The position numbers were made by a program, and so were the translations under genes. From positions 36,722,290 through 36,786,289 of the forward strand of contig OY482849.1 of the NCBI GenBank assembly GCA_960531495.1: DNA of 64,000 bases. Reading direction: 5' to 3'. This stretch comes from Zeus faber (lineage: Eukaryota > Chordata > Actinopteri > Zeiformes > Zeidae). The notes under the pieces are model-generated. The model had not been told where the DNA came from, did no database searches, and worked only from the letters and a program-made list of their open reading frames with translations. Of the stretch, positions 10,836-22,684 are shown piece by piece. Position 1 is the stretch's first letter; every line of letters begins with the position of its first letter.

Positions 10836-11066
10836 AGATATCAGATATAATCCAGTACAATATACACTATCTGGTATAATTTGATATAATCCTGTATAAT
10901 AGACACTATCCGGTACAATCCGGTATAACCCAACATAATATACACTACCTGGTAAAATGTGGTATAATCCAGTAAAATATACACTACCCAGTATAATATG
11001 ATATAATCATGGCTAATATACACTATACGCTATAATCCAGTATAAAATACACTATCCAGTATAATC
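10836..11066. repeat. TATAATCCGG satellite, block 3
   Basis: Same array between the SINE and LINE copy 2. Confidence 0.8.
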
Positions 11067-11068
11067 CG

Positions 11069-13526
11069 GTATAATTCAAGATTGTCACCAGACAAAGTTT
11101 CAAGATGCAAGATTCAAGATGTTTATTCGTCACATACAAATACATACTTTCATACATTCTTCCATACATATATGCAGTGAAATGTAATGCAATGCACCCG
11201 GTGATAACACACAATATGTCCTAGGAAAAATTTCTTTCTACTAGACCAACTAACTGATTCCTAAATCGTAATACAGTAAGTCGAATATTTATAGAATAAA
11301 ATAAAAATATATAGAATAAAATAAAAAATAATAAAATAAATTGGAAGATATAAAGGGAATATGCTTATGTATATAGGATAGACTTGTGTATATGGGATAG
11401 ACTTATGTATATGGGATAGGCAATTATGTATATACAGATATGTGCATTAAAGTGGCATGTGAATGAAGTGAGGTAGTGTTTGTGGGATAATACAGCACTG
11501 TATACAACAGTACGGCTCAGCAATACGGTAACACCGAACAACCCAGAACAATGACAGTATGCTGTACAGTATGCTACATACAGTACAGTAGGTAGTGGAG
11601 CCTAGTGCATGGCTCAGTTAGGACCCCTGGTGAGGTCAGCATTGACAGTTCTTATTGCTTGTGGGAAAAAACTCAGTCTCAGTCTCTGTTCTCGCTGTGT
11701 GACTGCGGAGGCTGTTGCTCGACCGCAGCAGCTGAAACAGTCCGTTGTTGGGGTGATGAGGATCCTTCATGATCCTGCAGCTCTGCAACTACACCTCCTG
11801 GTGTATAACTCCTGCAGGGAGGGGAGGGCAGTACAGTTCCCAAACCAGGCAGTGATGTTGCCTGCAATATCTGGTGCTCTCCACCGCTCCAGAGTAAAAG
11901 GACTTGAGGATTCTCACCGAGACCCGGAATTTCCTCAGCTGCCTGAGGTGGTAACGACGCTGCCTCGCCTTCCACACCTGAGTGTCTGTTTGTAAAGTCC
12001 ATGTTAAGTCCTCTGTGATGTGGACTCCAAGGTACTTGAAGCTGCTCACCCTGCCGACAGAAGTCCCATTAATCTCCAAGGGCGTGTGCGTCCTTGGTTG
12101 TAATCCTCTCCTAAAGTCCACAATCAGCTCCTTAGTTTTGCTGACGTTCAGGTGGAGGCTGTTGTCCTGGCACCAGAGTGACAGGTCAGCCACCTCCTCG
12201 CGGTAGGCCTTCTCATCGCAGTCGGTGATCAGGCCCACGACCACGGTGTCATCAGCAAACTTGATGATGGTGTTGGAGCTGGACCTGGCCACACAGTCAT
12301 GTGTGTACAGGGAGTACAGTAGGGGGCTGAGGACGCAGCCCTGGGGGGATCCTGTATTCAGGGTGAGGGAGCTGGACATGTGCTTCCCCATCCTAACCAC
12401 CTGGGGCTGGGTTGTGAGGAAGTCCAGGATCCAGGCACACAGCGGAGTATTCAGTCCGAACTTCTGCAACTTGACAGCCAGTCTGGTGGGAACTATGGTG
12501 TTGAAAGCTGAACTATAATCAATGAACAGCATTCTCACATAGGCCCCCTTCTGGCCATCCAGGTGCGTGAGCGTGGTGTGCAGTACCTGGGAGACCGCGT
12601 CATCCGTGGATCTGTTCTGCCGGTACGCGAACTGCAACGGGTCCAAGGTGCGGGGGAGGGAGGCGCAGATGTAATCCTTAATCAGCCTCTCCAAACACTT
12701 CATGACCACCGAGGTGAGGGCCACCGGACGGTAGTCATTCAGGCAGGTTGGAGAGGCGATCTTCGGGACAGGAACGACGGTGGACCTCTTGAAGCAGGAC
12801 GGGACCACTGATTCAGCCAGGGAGATGTTGAATATTGTGGTGACCACGGGAGCTAGCTTGTTAGCACAGGTCTTCAGTACTCGCCCAGATATGCCATCTG
12901 GACCCGCAGCTTTCCTGGTGTTCACCCGCATCAAAGCCCTCCTGACCTCGTGCACGGACACTGAGAGTGCGCGCTCGTCCCCAGCGGTGTAACTCCAATT
13001 AGCCGGCGAGCTAGCGGTGCTGCTGCCAGACTCGAACCGCGCATAAAAGGAGTTCAGTTGGTTGGCCAGGGAGGCGTCCACACTCGTGGCTGGGGAGGAG
13101 CTGCTCTTGTAGTTAGTCATTGTTCGCAGCCCCTCCCACAAGCGTCTTGTGTCCCCCCGCTCCATCTGCAGCTCCACGGTGTCTCTGTACGTCCGTTTGG
13201 CGTCCCTCACCGCCCTCCGCAGATTGTACGACGCCGCTTTGTAATTGTCCATGTTGCCAGATACAAGTCCGTCGTTGTAAGCGGCCGTGCGAGCATTCAG
13301 AGCGCAGCGGATGGATTTATCAACCCATGGTTTCTGGTTTGGAAATATCCGAACTTTCACCGTGGGAATGACGCAGTCTGCTAACGTAGCCACGAAGCTC
13401 AACGCTACGTCCGTAAACTCGCTGACGTCACTGGAACTTGATTGGAACACATCCCAGTCTACGTCAGCGAGTGCGTCCTGAAGCGCAGCCTCTGATTGGT
13501 TCGTCCACCGCTTCACTTCCTTCCAG
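11069..13526 (-). mobile_element. L2/CR1-group LINE, copy 2 (5'-truncated)
   Basis: 3' tail of TTCAAGAT repeats at 11,069-11,125, 3' UTR to about 11,650, then RT sequence up to 13,526 where it joins satellite DNA. The endonuclease is missing by 5' truncation, the usual outcome of target-primed reverse transcription. Satellite on both sides shows it inserted into the array. Confidence 0.85.
11789..13526 (-). pseudogene. LINE reverse transcriptase, 5'-truncated, late frameshift
   Basis: One open frame covers about 575 codons of LINE sequence; its apparent start lies in satellite, so no real start codon exists. Visible RT features: [57 protein letters not shown], an intact FADD at 12,248-12,259, and [12 protein letters not shown]. 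Near 11,880 the frame shifts compared with copy 3, and the C-terminal [15 protein letters not shown] region falls out of frame. Function is unlikely without endonuclease. Confidence 0.8.
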
Positions 13527-13632
13527 TATAACATACACCATCCAGTATAATCCTGTATACTATACACTATCAACTATAATCCAGTATAAAATACACTACC
13601 CCGCATATTCAGGTTTAATCCAGTAGAACCCA
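13527..13632. repeat. TATAATCCGG satellite, block 4
   Basis: Short satellite piece between LINE copy 2 and the LTR-like insertion. Confidence 0.75.
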
Positions 13633-14073
13633 TGTCGAAGAAATTCTTCAGCAATTATTGATGAGGTTAATCTGCCCGCTACAAGAAAACAAAACTGAGA
13701 ATATTCAAGATTATTTATCTGCAGAATAAAGACAAAGATTCAATGCTGCTCCAAAGCAGCGCTGGGATCAATCTGATATCACAGGAAAAGACAGGAGGCT
13801 TTATACAGGAGAACAGTGTGTGGTTTGGGTCAGAGGTCTCCAACAAGTCTGCGCCCCCTGCTGAGTTTCTTCATCTCCATAGAAGGTAAACAGGGCCAAG
13901 TGTGATGTGATTCTTTCATGTTAAAATGGACATTGTAGGAGCCAAACATTCCTCTTGCCATGAACTCTGGGGGCTTCCTGGGGAGACGGAGACAAATGAA
14001 TTAAAACCCCTTCTGGAGGTAGAGGCCTTTGTCCTCATTCAAAATAGTTAATCATAATCATTTTTCTCTCACA
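13633..14073 (-). mobile_element. Probable solo LTR, 4-bp target duplication
   Basis: 441 bases from TGTCGAAG to CTCTCACA, flanked by CCCA on both sides (13,629-13,632 and 14,074-14,077) and by satellite beyond that. TG...CA ends fit an LTR. On the minus strand a TATAAAG box lies near 13,800. No similarity to the other LTRs here. Confidence 0.5.
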
Positions 14074-14077
14074 CCCA

Positions 14078-14727
14078 ACATAATATACACTATCCGGTAT
14101 AATCCAGTATACTATAAACTAGCCGGTATAATCCAGTATAATATACACTATCCAGTATAATCTAGTATAATATACACTATCCGGTATAATCCAGTATCTG
14201 GTATAATCCGGTAAAATCCTGTATAATACACTACCTGGTATAATCCGGTATAATCCAGTAAAATATACACTATCCAGAATAATCTGGTATAATCCTGTAT
14301 AATATACACTATCCGGTAAAATCTGGTATAACCCAGCATAATATACACTATGCGGTATAATCCAGTATAATCCAGTATCCGGTATTATTTAATATAATCC
14401 TCTATAATACACTACCCGGGAATAATCCAGTATGATCCAGTATAATATACACTATCCGGTATAATCCAGTATAATATACACAATCTGGTATAATCCAGGA
14501 TAATCCTGTATAATACACACTATCCGGTATAATCCGGTGTAAACCAGTATAATATACACTATCCAGTATAATACTGTATAACCCAGCATAAAATACACTA
14601 TCCGGTGTAATCCAGTATAATATACACTATCCGGTATAATCCGGTTAACCATTATAATATACACTTTCCGGTATAATCCGGTATAAACCAGCATAATATA
14701 CACTATCCGGTAGAGTCCAGTCATATA
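14078..14727. repeat. TATAATCCGG satellite, block 5
   Basis: Dense array of 10-bp TATAATCCNG units and TATACACTATCCGG links; spurious YRIVYIIL-type frames arise from it. Confidence 0.85.
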
Positions 14728-16194
14728 CACTACTCACAAAAAGTTCGGGATATTTGGCTTTATGGTGAAAGCATTTTCCATTTATGGAAAATGTAAAAAG
14801 TTGACGCTCCAGTGATATGATATAATGAAAGTAGAGCATTTAAGTAGAAGATACAATGGTGATTTCCTCATCTCAAACTATGTATTGAAACAAAAGCCAA
14901 CAATAGTGGTGGGTTTACCACAACAACAAATGTCAACGTCTCAATAACTTGTCATGTGGCCTTGAGCATCAGTTACAGCTTGACAAGGACGTCTCAAGCT
15001 GTTCACAAGTCGACTTATTGTCTGCTGAGGCCTGGCCCCCCACTCTTCTTGAAGGGGGCCCTCAGGTCATTGAGGTTCTGGGGTACAGAGTAACTCAGCT
15101 GATCCCATAGGTTTTCTATGGGATTCAGGTCTGGAGAAAGTGCAGGCCACTCCATTTGAGGTGCCCCAGTCTCCAGCAGCCGTTCCCTAATGATGCCACC
15201 TCCATGAGCTGGAGCATTGTCGTCCATGAAGATGAAATGAGGCCTGTGTTGTTTATGCAGGGGCACAATGACTGGATGAATGATGTCATTCAGGTAGTAT
15301 GGGTTCTGTATTGACCAGGCACACCTGCCCACACTGTAACACCAACACCACCACCACCACCAAAGGCTGGTCTGGTGACAACAGATGCGTAGCGCTCCCC
15401 TTGACATCTCCATCATTTCGGCTCAATGTGAATGGACTTTCATCAGAGAACAGCACTGAGGCCCCTGGTCCCTCGTCCAGCGTCAACGCTCCCTGGCCCC
15501 TGCAAGACCATGATGCCTGTGCCTGGTGGTGTGGTCAGGTGCCCTTGCAGGTGGTCTAGCACGCAGACCACGCTGATGTCAACGGTTTTGAATGGTCTGA
15601 CGTGACACTTGGTGCCTCTCACCTCCTTTAAATGTGCCTGGAGTTGAGTGGCATCATCATGCGGTTGCGCAGGGCACTGTTCACAATGAAGCGCTCATCA
15701 GTGTGGGATGTGGCCAAAGGACGTCCACTTCTATGCCTTTCTGTGACTCTTCCAGTCTCTGTATCTCTGTTGCAAGCTGCTGATGACGCTCTGTGACACT
15801 CTAAGCTCAGTGGCCACTTCCCTCTGACAACATCCTGTTTGAAGCCTCGCCAGGCGAGGTGCTGTTGATCAGTTGTTGGTGTGGTCTTGGTCTCATGATG
15901 TCAACATGTGAACAGCATGATGAAGAGGACTGTTTAAATACCAATTCTAATTGAACCAGGACATTTATTGGTGGATTCATGGATCAAACACCTGTTGTGA
16001 ATTTTTCCGTTCAGCTCCTTGTTAGAGAACAGCAAGTTGTGCAAAAAGTACTGAGACATTGAACAGTTGGACATGTGCATTCAAAAGTTTAGAGAAGGTC
16101 AAATGAAGTTCACCTGGAAAGGTTATAGTGCATTTTAGCTTCATCCTGTAATTTCACCCGAAAGCACAATATCCCTAACTTTTTGCGAGTATTG
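14728..16194 (-). mobile_element. Tc1-like element, family B, copy 1
   Basis: Left end CACTACTCACAAAAAGTT at 14,728, preceded by TA; right end is the inverted form, mutated, at about 16,194. About 1.47 kb. Nearly the same as 22,685-24,169 except for small indels. The transposase on the minus strand is broken. Confidence 0.85.
15015..15486 (-). pseudogene. Broken Tc1-like transposase (family B, copy 1)
   Basis: Minus-strand pieces in two frames carry the three DDE positions: LFSDES, FIFMDDNAPAH and [14 protein letters not shown], ending at a stop at 15,015. A frame change near 15,350 falls in a run of CCA repeats. The N-terminal DNA-binding half is not readable as one frame. Compared with the 340-residue family length, under half is usable. 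Not functional. Confidence 0.75.
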
Positions 16195-16534
16195 AATACA
16201 CTATCTGGTATAATCCTGTTTACTATACACTATCCGCTAATCCAGTACAATATACACTATCTGTAATTCTGTATAATACACACTATCCATTATAATCCAG
16301 TAAAATCCAGTATAGCATACACTATCCGGTATAATCCAATATCCGGTATAATCCGGTATAATCCTGTATAATACACTACCCTGTATAATCCAGTATAATA
16401 TACACTATCCGCTATAATCCGGTATAATATACACTACCCGGCATAATCCGGTATAATCCAGTATAACTATCCGGTAAAATTTGATATAATCCTGTATAAA
16501 ACATAATACACACTATCCAGTATAATCCAGTATA
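16195..16534. repeat. TATAATCCGG satellite, block 6
   Basis: Satellite between the Tc1-like element and the hAT-type MITE. Confidence 0.8.
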
Positions 16535-16542
16535 ATATACAC

Positions 16543-17009
16543 CAGGGGTCTCAAACTCAATTTACCTGGGGGCCGCTGGAGGTAGAGTCTGGGCCGCATC
16601 AAGTATTCCACAAAGAAAGGGTTTCAAGTACTCCAAAAGAAAGTACAACTTCTTTTCCCTTTCCCGTTGCAACACTCTGCTGTCTTTATGAGGTCACTGA
16701 TTACTCCTGTTGAGTCCGCCCACTTCCTGAGTCCTCTGTGCCTTGCACTGGGTGACAGGACTTCACGTCGTCGCTCCGGAATCACCTTTCAACCAAGTGA
16801 CCAACGCGTCAGATAACTTGTCAACAAACACCCCCGGAAGCTGTGACGAGCCTGAGCTACGTGATAAAAAATATATAAAACATCCAGGGCAACGACTCGG
16901 CAAAAAGGTGCGTGTGAGAACAAGGCGTGGGCCGCACTAACACCTAACTTTAATGTCAAGTAGGGGGCCACAAAATATTGTCCCCCGGGCCGCGAGTTTG
17001 GGGCCCCTG
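16543..17009. mobile_element. hAT-type MITE with 8-bp target duplication
   Basis: Starts CAGGGGTCTCAAACTC and ends GAGTTTGGGGCCCCTG, an imperfect inverted pair, flanked by exact 8-bp duplications ATATACAC at 16,535-16,542 and 17,010-17,017. Length 467 bases. Terminal GGCCGC-rich sequence is typical of vertebrate non-autonomous hAT elements. No transposase; the small frame at 16,743-16,940 is not supported as a gene. Confidence 0.9.
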
Positions 17010-17017
17010 ATATACAC

Positions 17018-19115
17018 TATCCGGTTTAATCCTGGAAAATATACACTCCCCGATATAATCCAGTATAATATACACTATTTAGTATAATCTGCTATAATCC
17101 AGTATAATATATTTTTAAAGAACACTATCCGGTATAATCCAGTATCTGGCATAATCTGGTATAATCCTGTATAAAACACTACCCGTTGAAATCCGGTATA
17201 ATCCAGTATAATATACACTATCCGGTATAATCGGGTATAATCCTGTATAATATACACTATCCAAAAAAATCTGCTATAACTCAGCATAATGTACACTATC
17301 CAGTATAATCAAGTATAATATACACTATATCGGTATAATCCAGTAAATATACACTACCCTATATAATCCAGTATAATATACACTATTTGGTATAATCCGG
17401 TATAATCCTGTATAATACACAACCTGGTATAATCTGGTATAATCCAGTATAGTATACACTATCTGGCATAATCCTGTATAAAATATACTATCTAGTTAAT
17501 CTGCTATAATCCAGTATAATATATAATATCCGGTATAATCCTGTATAATACAGTATAATATACACTATCTGTTATAATCCGGTATACTCCTGTACAATAC
17601 ACAGCCTGGTATAATCCAGTATAATCCAGTACAACATGCACTATCCGGTATAATCCGGTATAATCCTGTATAATACAGCACCCAGTATAATCTGTTATAA
17701 TCTAATAATAATAATAATATACACTAACCGGTATAATCCGGTGTAATATACACTACCTGGTACAATTCAGAATAATCCAGTATAATATACACTACCCGGT
17801 ATAATCTGGTATAATATACACTACCTAGTATAATGCGGTATAATCCAGTATAATATACACTATGCGGTATAATCCGGTATAATCTAGGAAAATATACACT
17901 ACCCGGTATAATCCGGTAATATACAGTATAATTTACACTATCCGATATAATCCGGTATCATCCTGTATAATACAGAAACCAGATTTAATCCTGTATAATA
18001 TACACTATCCGGTATAATCCTGTATAATATAAACTACCCGGTATAATTCGGTATAATCCAGTATAATTTACACTACCCAGTATAATCTGGTATTATCCAG
18101 TAAAATACACACTACCTGGTATAATCCAGTATAATCCTGTATATTACACACTACCCGGTATAATTTGGTATAATATACACTATCTGGTATAATCCTGTAT
18201 AATATATACTATCTGGTATAATCCTGTATAATCCGGTGTAATATACACTATCTGCTATAATCCGGTGTCATCCTGTAAAATACACTACTCTGTATAACCC
18301 AGTATAATCCAGTATAACATACACTATCCGGTATAATCCGTTATAATCCTATATAATACACTACCCAGTATAATCCGCGATAATCCAGTAAAAAATACAC
18401 TATCTGGTAAAATCCGGTATCATCCTGTATAAAACACTACCCGGATTTAATCCAGTATGATATGCACTACCTGGTATAATCCGGTACAATCCAGTATAAT
18501 ATACACTACCCGGTATAATCCTGTATAATATACAATATCCGGTATAATCCGGTATTATCCAGTATAATATCCACTACCCGGTTTAATCCTGTATAATATA
18601 CAATACCCGATATAATCTGGTATTATCCAGTATAATATACACTACCCGGTATAATCCTATATAATATACAATATCCGGTATAATCCGTTATCATTCTGTA
18701 TAATACACTACACGGATTTAATCCTGTATAATATACACTATCCAGTATAATCTGGTGTAATATACACTACCCGGTATAATCCGGTATAATGTACACTACC
18801 CGGTATAATCCAGTATAATATACACTACCCGGTATAATCCGGTATTATGCGGTATAATATACACTACCTGAATAATCCGGTACAATACTACCCGATATAA
18901 TCCAGTATAATACTGTATACACTATTTGCGATAATCCGGTACAATCCTGTATAATACACTCTATCCGGTATAATCCGCTAGAATCCAGTATGATATACAC
19001 TATCCGGTATAATCCAGTATCCGGTATAATTCGGTATAATACACTACCTGTTATAATCTGGTATAATCCTGTATAATATACAATATCCGGCATAATCCCG
19101 TATTATCCAGTATTA
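17018..19115. repeat. TATAATCCGG satellite, main block
   Basis: 2.1 kb of 10-bp TATAATCCGG, TATAATCCAG and TATAATCCTG units joined by TATACACTACCCGG, with frequent single-base changes. It ends about 220 bases beyond the 3' end of stab1. Confidence 0.9.
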
Positions 19116-19353
19116 TATACAGACAGTGATAGTGATATATAGGTGGAATCTGCATAATATGGTAAATTCCGGTGAATCCTGTATAACATAGACATATCGT
19201 TTTTATGTAGTAGAAGTAGTAGTACCAGTGTATATACTATAACATAGACGTATAGTATATACTGTATGTAGTAGTAGTAGGAGGACCGGTGTATATATGT
19301 ATACCATAACATAGTATAACAGCTACAAACAGAGACGTTCAAACCAAAGTCCT

Positions 19354-19359
19354 TTTATT
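19354..19359 (-). promoter_or_regulatory. stab1: Poly(A) signal AATAAA of stab1 (distal)
   Basis: AATAAA on the minus strand 209 bases after the stop, followed by GT-rich GGTTTGAACGTCTCTGTTTG, as expected for a cleavage site near 19,335. Confidence 0.65.
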
Positions 19360-19395
19360 GAACTCAAACAGGATTTCTTCATTTATATCACAATC

Positions 19396-19490
19396 ATTGA
19401 TTTATTTAATATTGATCAGTTTCAAATTGATCAGTATCAAATTGATCAGTTTCAAATTGATTGGTTTCATATTGATTGGTTATATCTGGT
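19396..19490 (-). repeat. 15-bp minisatellite in the stab1 3' UTR
   Basis: About six copies of an AATTGATCAGTTTCA-type unit (plus strand), the last ones changed to ATTGATTGGTTTC. A second AATAAA lies at 19,401-19,406 on the minus strand, inside or next to it. Confidence 0.7.
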
Positions 19491-19567
19491 ACAGTGTATC
19501 ATGTACTTTAATATAGTTGATTGTCCTTTGATGAGAAGTGATCCAGTCGATTCCTTTCAATCTGCTT

Positions 19568-19609
19568 CTACTGCTCCTCAGAGGCGGCACTGACAGCTTC
19601 CACTGCCTC
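19568..19609 (-). CDS. stab1: stab1 last coding exon: tail end and stop
   Basis: Acceptor TTTTCCTCCAG, then 13 codons ([13 protein letters not shown]) and TAG. Joins the previous exon in phase 0. The acidic ending differs from the mammalian STAB1 C terminus as I recall it. Two AATAAA signals follow within 215 bases, which supports it as the terminal exon. Confidence 0.72.
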   Translation of the reverse strand, partial: EAVEAVSAASEEQ

Positions 19610-19619
19610 CTGGAGGAAA

Positions 19620-20277
19620 AACACATACATATATACATACATACATACACATACATATATACATATATACATACACATACATATATACATATATACACAT
19701 ACATATATACATATATACACATACATATATACATATATACATACACATACATATATACATATATACACATACATATATACTTATATACATACACATACAT
19801 GTATACATATATACACATACATATTACATACATATATACATATATATACATACATATACATACATATATAAATATATACGTATATACATATATACATACA
19901 CATACATATATACATACATACACATACATACATACATGCATACATAAATACACATACATATATACAGTATATACATACACATATATACATACACATACAC
20001 ATATATACATACATATACATATATACATATACATATATACATACATATTTACATATATACATACATATACAAATATATACATACACATACATATATACAT
20101 ACATACATATATACACATACATACATATACATATATACACATACATATACATATCTACATATACATACATATACACACAAACATACATATACACACATAT
20201 ACATTTATACACATACATACATATACATATATATACATATACACACAAACATACATATACATATATACATATACATA
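19620..20277. repeat. (CATA)n/(TACATA)n microsatellite
   Basis: About 650 bases of ACATACATATATACATA permutations beginning just upstream of the last stab1 exon's acceptor. Long [13 protein letters not shown] frames in both strands are by-products. The Tc1 element splits it. Confidence 0.95.
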
Positions 20278-21871
20278 CAGTGGGGCAAAAAAGTATTTAG
20301 TCAGCCACCAATTGTGCAAGTTCTTCCACTTAAAAAGATGAGAGGCCTGTAATTTTCATCATAGGTTCACTTCGACTATGAGACAGAATGGGGGGAAAGA
20401 ATCCAGGAAATCACATTGTAGGATTTTTAATGAATTAATTGGTAACTTCCTCGGTAAAATAAGTATTTGGTCACCTACAAACAAGCAAGTTTTCTGGCTT
20501 TCACAGACCTGTAACTTTTTCTTTAAGAGGCTCCTCTGTCCTCCACTCGTTACCTGTATTAATGGCACCTGTTTGAACTCCTTATCAGTATAAAAGACAC
20601 CTGTCCACAACCTCAAACAGTCACACTCCAAACTCCACTATGGCCAAGACCAAAGAGCTGTCAAAGGACACCAGAAACAAAATTGTAGACCTGCACCAGG
20701 CTGGGAAGACTGAATCTGCAATAGGTAAGCAGCTTGTTGTGAAGAAATCAACTGTGGGAGCAATTATTAGAAAATGGAAGACATACAAGACCACTGATAA
20801 TCTCCCTCGATCTGGGGCTCCACGCAAGATCTCACCCTGTGGGGTCAAAATGATCACAAGAACGGTGAGCAAACATCCCAGAACCACACGGGGGGACCTA
20901 GTGAATGACCTGCAGAGAGCTGGGACCAAAGTAACAAAGGCTACCATCAGTAACACACTACTCCGCCAGGGACTCAAATCCTGCAGTGCCAGACGTGTCC
21001 CCCTGCTTAAGCCACTACATGTCCAGGCCCGTCTGAAGTTTGCTAGAGAGCATTTGGATGATCCAGAAGAGGATTGGGAGAATGTCATATGGTCAGATGA
21101 AACCAAAATAGAACTTTTTGGTAAAAACTCAACTTGTCGTGTTTGGAGGAGAAAGAAAGCTGAGTTGCATCCAAAGAACACCATACCTACTGTGAAGCAT
21201 GGGGGTGGAAACATCATGCTTTGGGGCTGTTTTTCTGCAAAGGGACCAGGACGACTGATCCGTGTAAAGGAAAGAATGAATGGGGCCATGTATCGTGAGA
21301 TTTTGAGTGAAAACCTCCTTCCATCAGCAAGGGCATTGAAGATGAAACGTGGCTGGGTCTTTCAGCATGACAATGATCCCAAACACACCGCCCGGGCAAC
21401 GAAGGAGTGGCTTCGTAAGAAGCATTTCAAGGTCCTGGAGTGGCCTAGCCAGTCTCCAGATCTCAACCCCATAGAAAATCTTTGGAGGGAGTTGAAAGTC
21501 TGTGTTGCCCAGCGACAGCCCCAAAACATCACTGCTCTAGAGCAGATCTGCATGGAGGAATGGGCCAAAATACCAGCAACAGTGTGTGAAAACCTTGTGA
21601 AGACTTACAGAAAACGTTTGACCTCTGTCATTGCAAACAAAGGGTATATAACAAAGTATTGAGATGAACTTTTGTTATTGACCAAATACTTCTTTTCCAC
21701 CATAATTTGCAAATAAATTCTTTAAAAATCAGACAATGTGATTTTCTGGATTTTTTCCCCCCGTTCTATCTCTCATAGTTGAAGTGAACCTATGATGAAA
21801 ATAACAGGCCTCTCTCATCTTTTTAAGTGGGAGAACTTGCACAATTGGTGGCTGACTAAATACTTTTTGCC
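20278..21871 (+). mobile_element. Tc1/mariner element, family A, with open transposase
   Basis: Left end CAGTGGGGCAAAAAAGTATT preceded by TA at 20,276. Inverted repeats of about 200 bases (20,278-20,490 and 21,663-21,871) each carry an inner and outer AAGTATTTRGTCA site, the IR/DR layout known from Sleeping Beauty-like elements. The right end matches only as far as TTTTTGCC; the last six bases that should mirror CAGTGG are changed to GATATG. Inserted in the CATA microsatellite within the last stab1 intron, opposite to the gene. Confidence 0.92.
20640..21662 (+). CDS. Tc1-family DD34E transposase, full-length
   Basis: 340 codons, the usual length for Tc1 transposases, without stop or frameshift. 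N-terminal helix-turn-helix pair (about 1-110) with a GRPR-like PRSGAPRK linker at 56-63, then the DDE catalytic domain: D153 in WSDETK, D244 in [11 protein letters not shown]279 in [11 protein letters not shown], with 34 residues between the last two. A glycine-rich [14 protein letters not shown] box lies at 187-200. It would bind the element's inverted repeats and excise/insert at TA. The ATG follows a fish-typical ACTCCAAACTCCACT leader. The protein looks complete; whether it is expressed is unknown. Confidence 0.93.
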   Translation: MAKTKELSKDTRNKIVDLHQAGKTESAIGKQLVVKKSTVGAIIRKWKTYKTTDNLPRSGAPRKISPCGVKMITRTVSKHPRTTRGDLVNDLQRAGTKVTKATISNTLLRQGLKSCSARRVPLLKPLHVQARLKFAREHLDDPEEDWENVIWSDETKIELFGKNSTCRVWRRKKAELHPKNTIPTVKHGGGNIMLWGCFSAKGPGRLIRVKERMNGAMYREILSENLLPSARALKMKRGWVFQHDNDPKHTARATKEWLRKKHFKVLEWPSQSPDLNPIENLWRELKVCVAQRQPQNITALEQICMEEWAKIPATVCENLVKTYRKRLTSVIANKGYITKY

Positions 21872-22136
21872 GATATGCATACATATACATATATATACAT
21901 ATTCATACATATACATAGATATACACATACATATATATACATACATATAAACACATACATATACATATATACACATACATACATATACACACATACATTT
22001 ATACACATACATACATACACATACATACATATATATACATATATATACACATACATACATATACATATATACACAAACATACATATACATATATACACAT
22101 ACTGCACATACATATACATATATGGGATCTACACAC
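21872..22136. repeat. (CATA)n microsatellite, second part
   Basis: Same CATACATATATACA sequence as before the Tc1 element, so the element split one array. Confidence 0.9.
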
Positions 22137-22672
22137 ATAGGCTCCACTACCTTCTGTACTGTATGTAGCATACTGTAACGCATACTGTGTCACTGTACTG
22201 GGTTGTTCGGTGTTACTGTATTGCTGTGCCGTACTGTATACTGTGCTATATATCTCACAAACACTACCTCACTTTATTCACATGCCACTTTAATGCACAT
22301 ATCTGTATATACATAATTGCCTATTCCATATACATAAGTCTATTCCATATACATATGTATCCCATATACATGAGCCTATTTCCTTTATCTATTCTATTTT
22401 ATTTTATTTTATTTTATTTTATTTTATTCTATATATTTTTATTTTATTATTTAAGTATTCAAGTTACTGTATTACGTTTTAGGAATCAGTTAGTTGGTCT
22501 AGTAGAAAGAAATTTTCTTCTGTAGCTACTGTGTTCAGTCTAGGACATATTGTGTGTAATCACACAATCAATCTGTTGCATTACATTTCACTACATATAT
22601 GTATGAAAGTATGTCTATGTATGAAAGTATGTATATGTATGTGACGAATAAACCTCTTGAATCTTGAATATA
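22137..22672 (+). mobile_element. L2/CR1-group LINE, copy 3 (3' UTR only)
   Basis: Shares the 3' UTR of copies 2 and 4: GGCTCCACTACCT, GGGTTGTTCGGTGTTAC, TGCCACTTTAATGCACATATC, CATACATATATG region and a GAATCTTGAAT tail. No RT sequence. Strong 5' truncation, inserted in the CATA array. Confidence 0.8.
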
Positions 22673-22684
22673 TACATATACATA

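Noticed and set aside
16743-16940. 65-codon frame inside the hAT-type MITE
   Set aside because: No domain, not explained by a transposase, and lies entirely in a non-autonomous element.
19480-20341. Frames of 220 and 267 codons on both strands
   Set aside because: Translations of CATA repeats ([17 protein letters not shown]). Only the 42 bases at 19,568-19,609 are supported, as the last stab1 exon.
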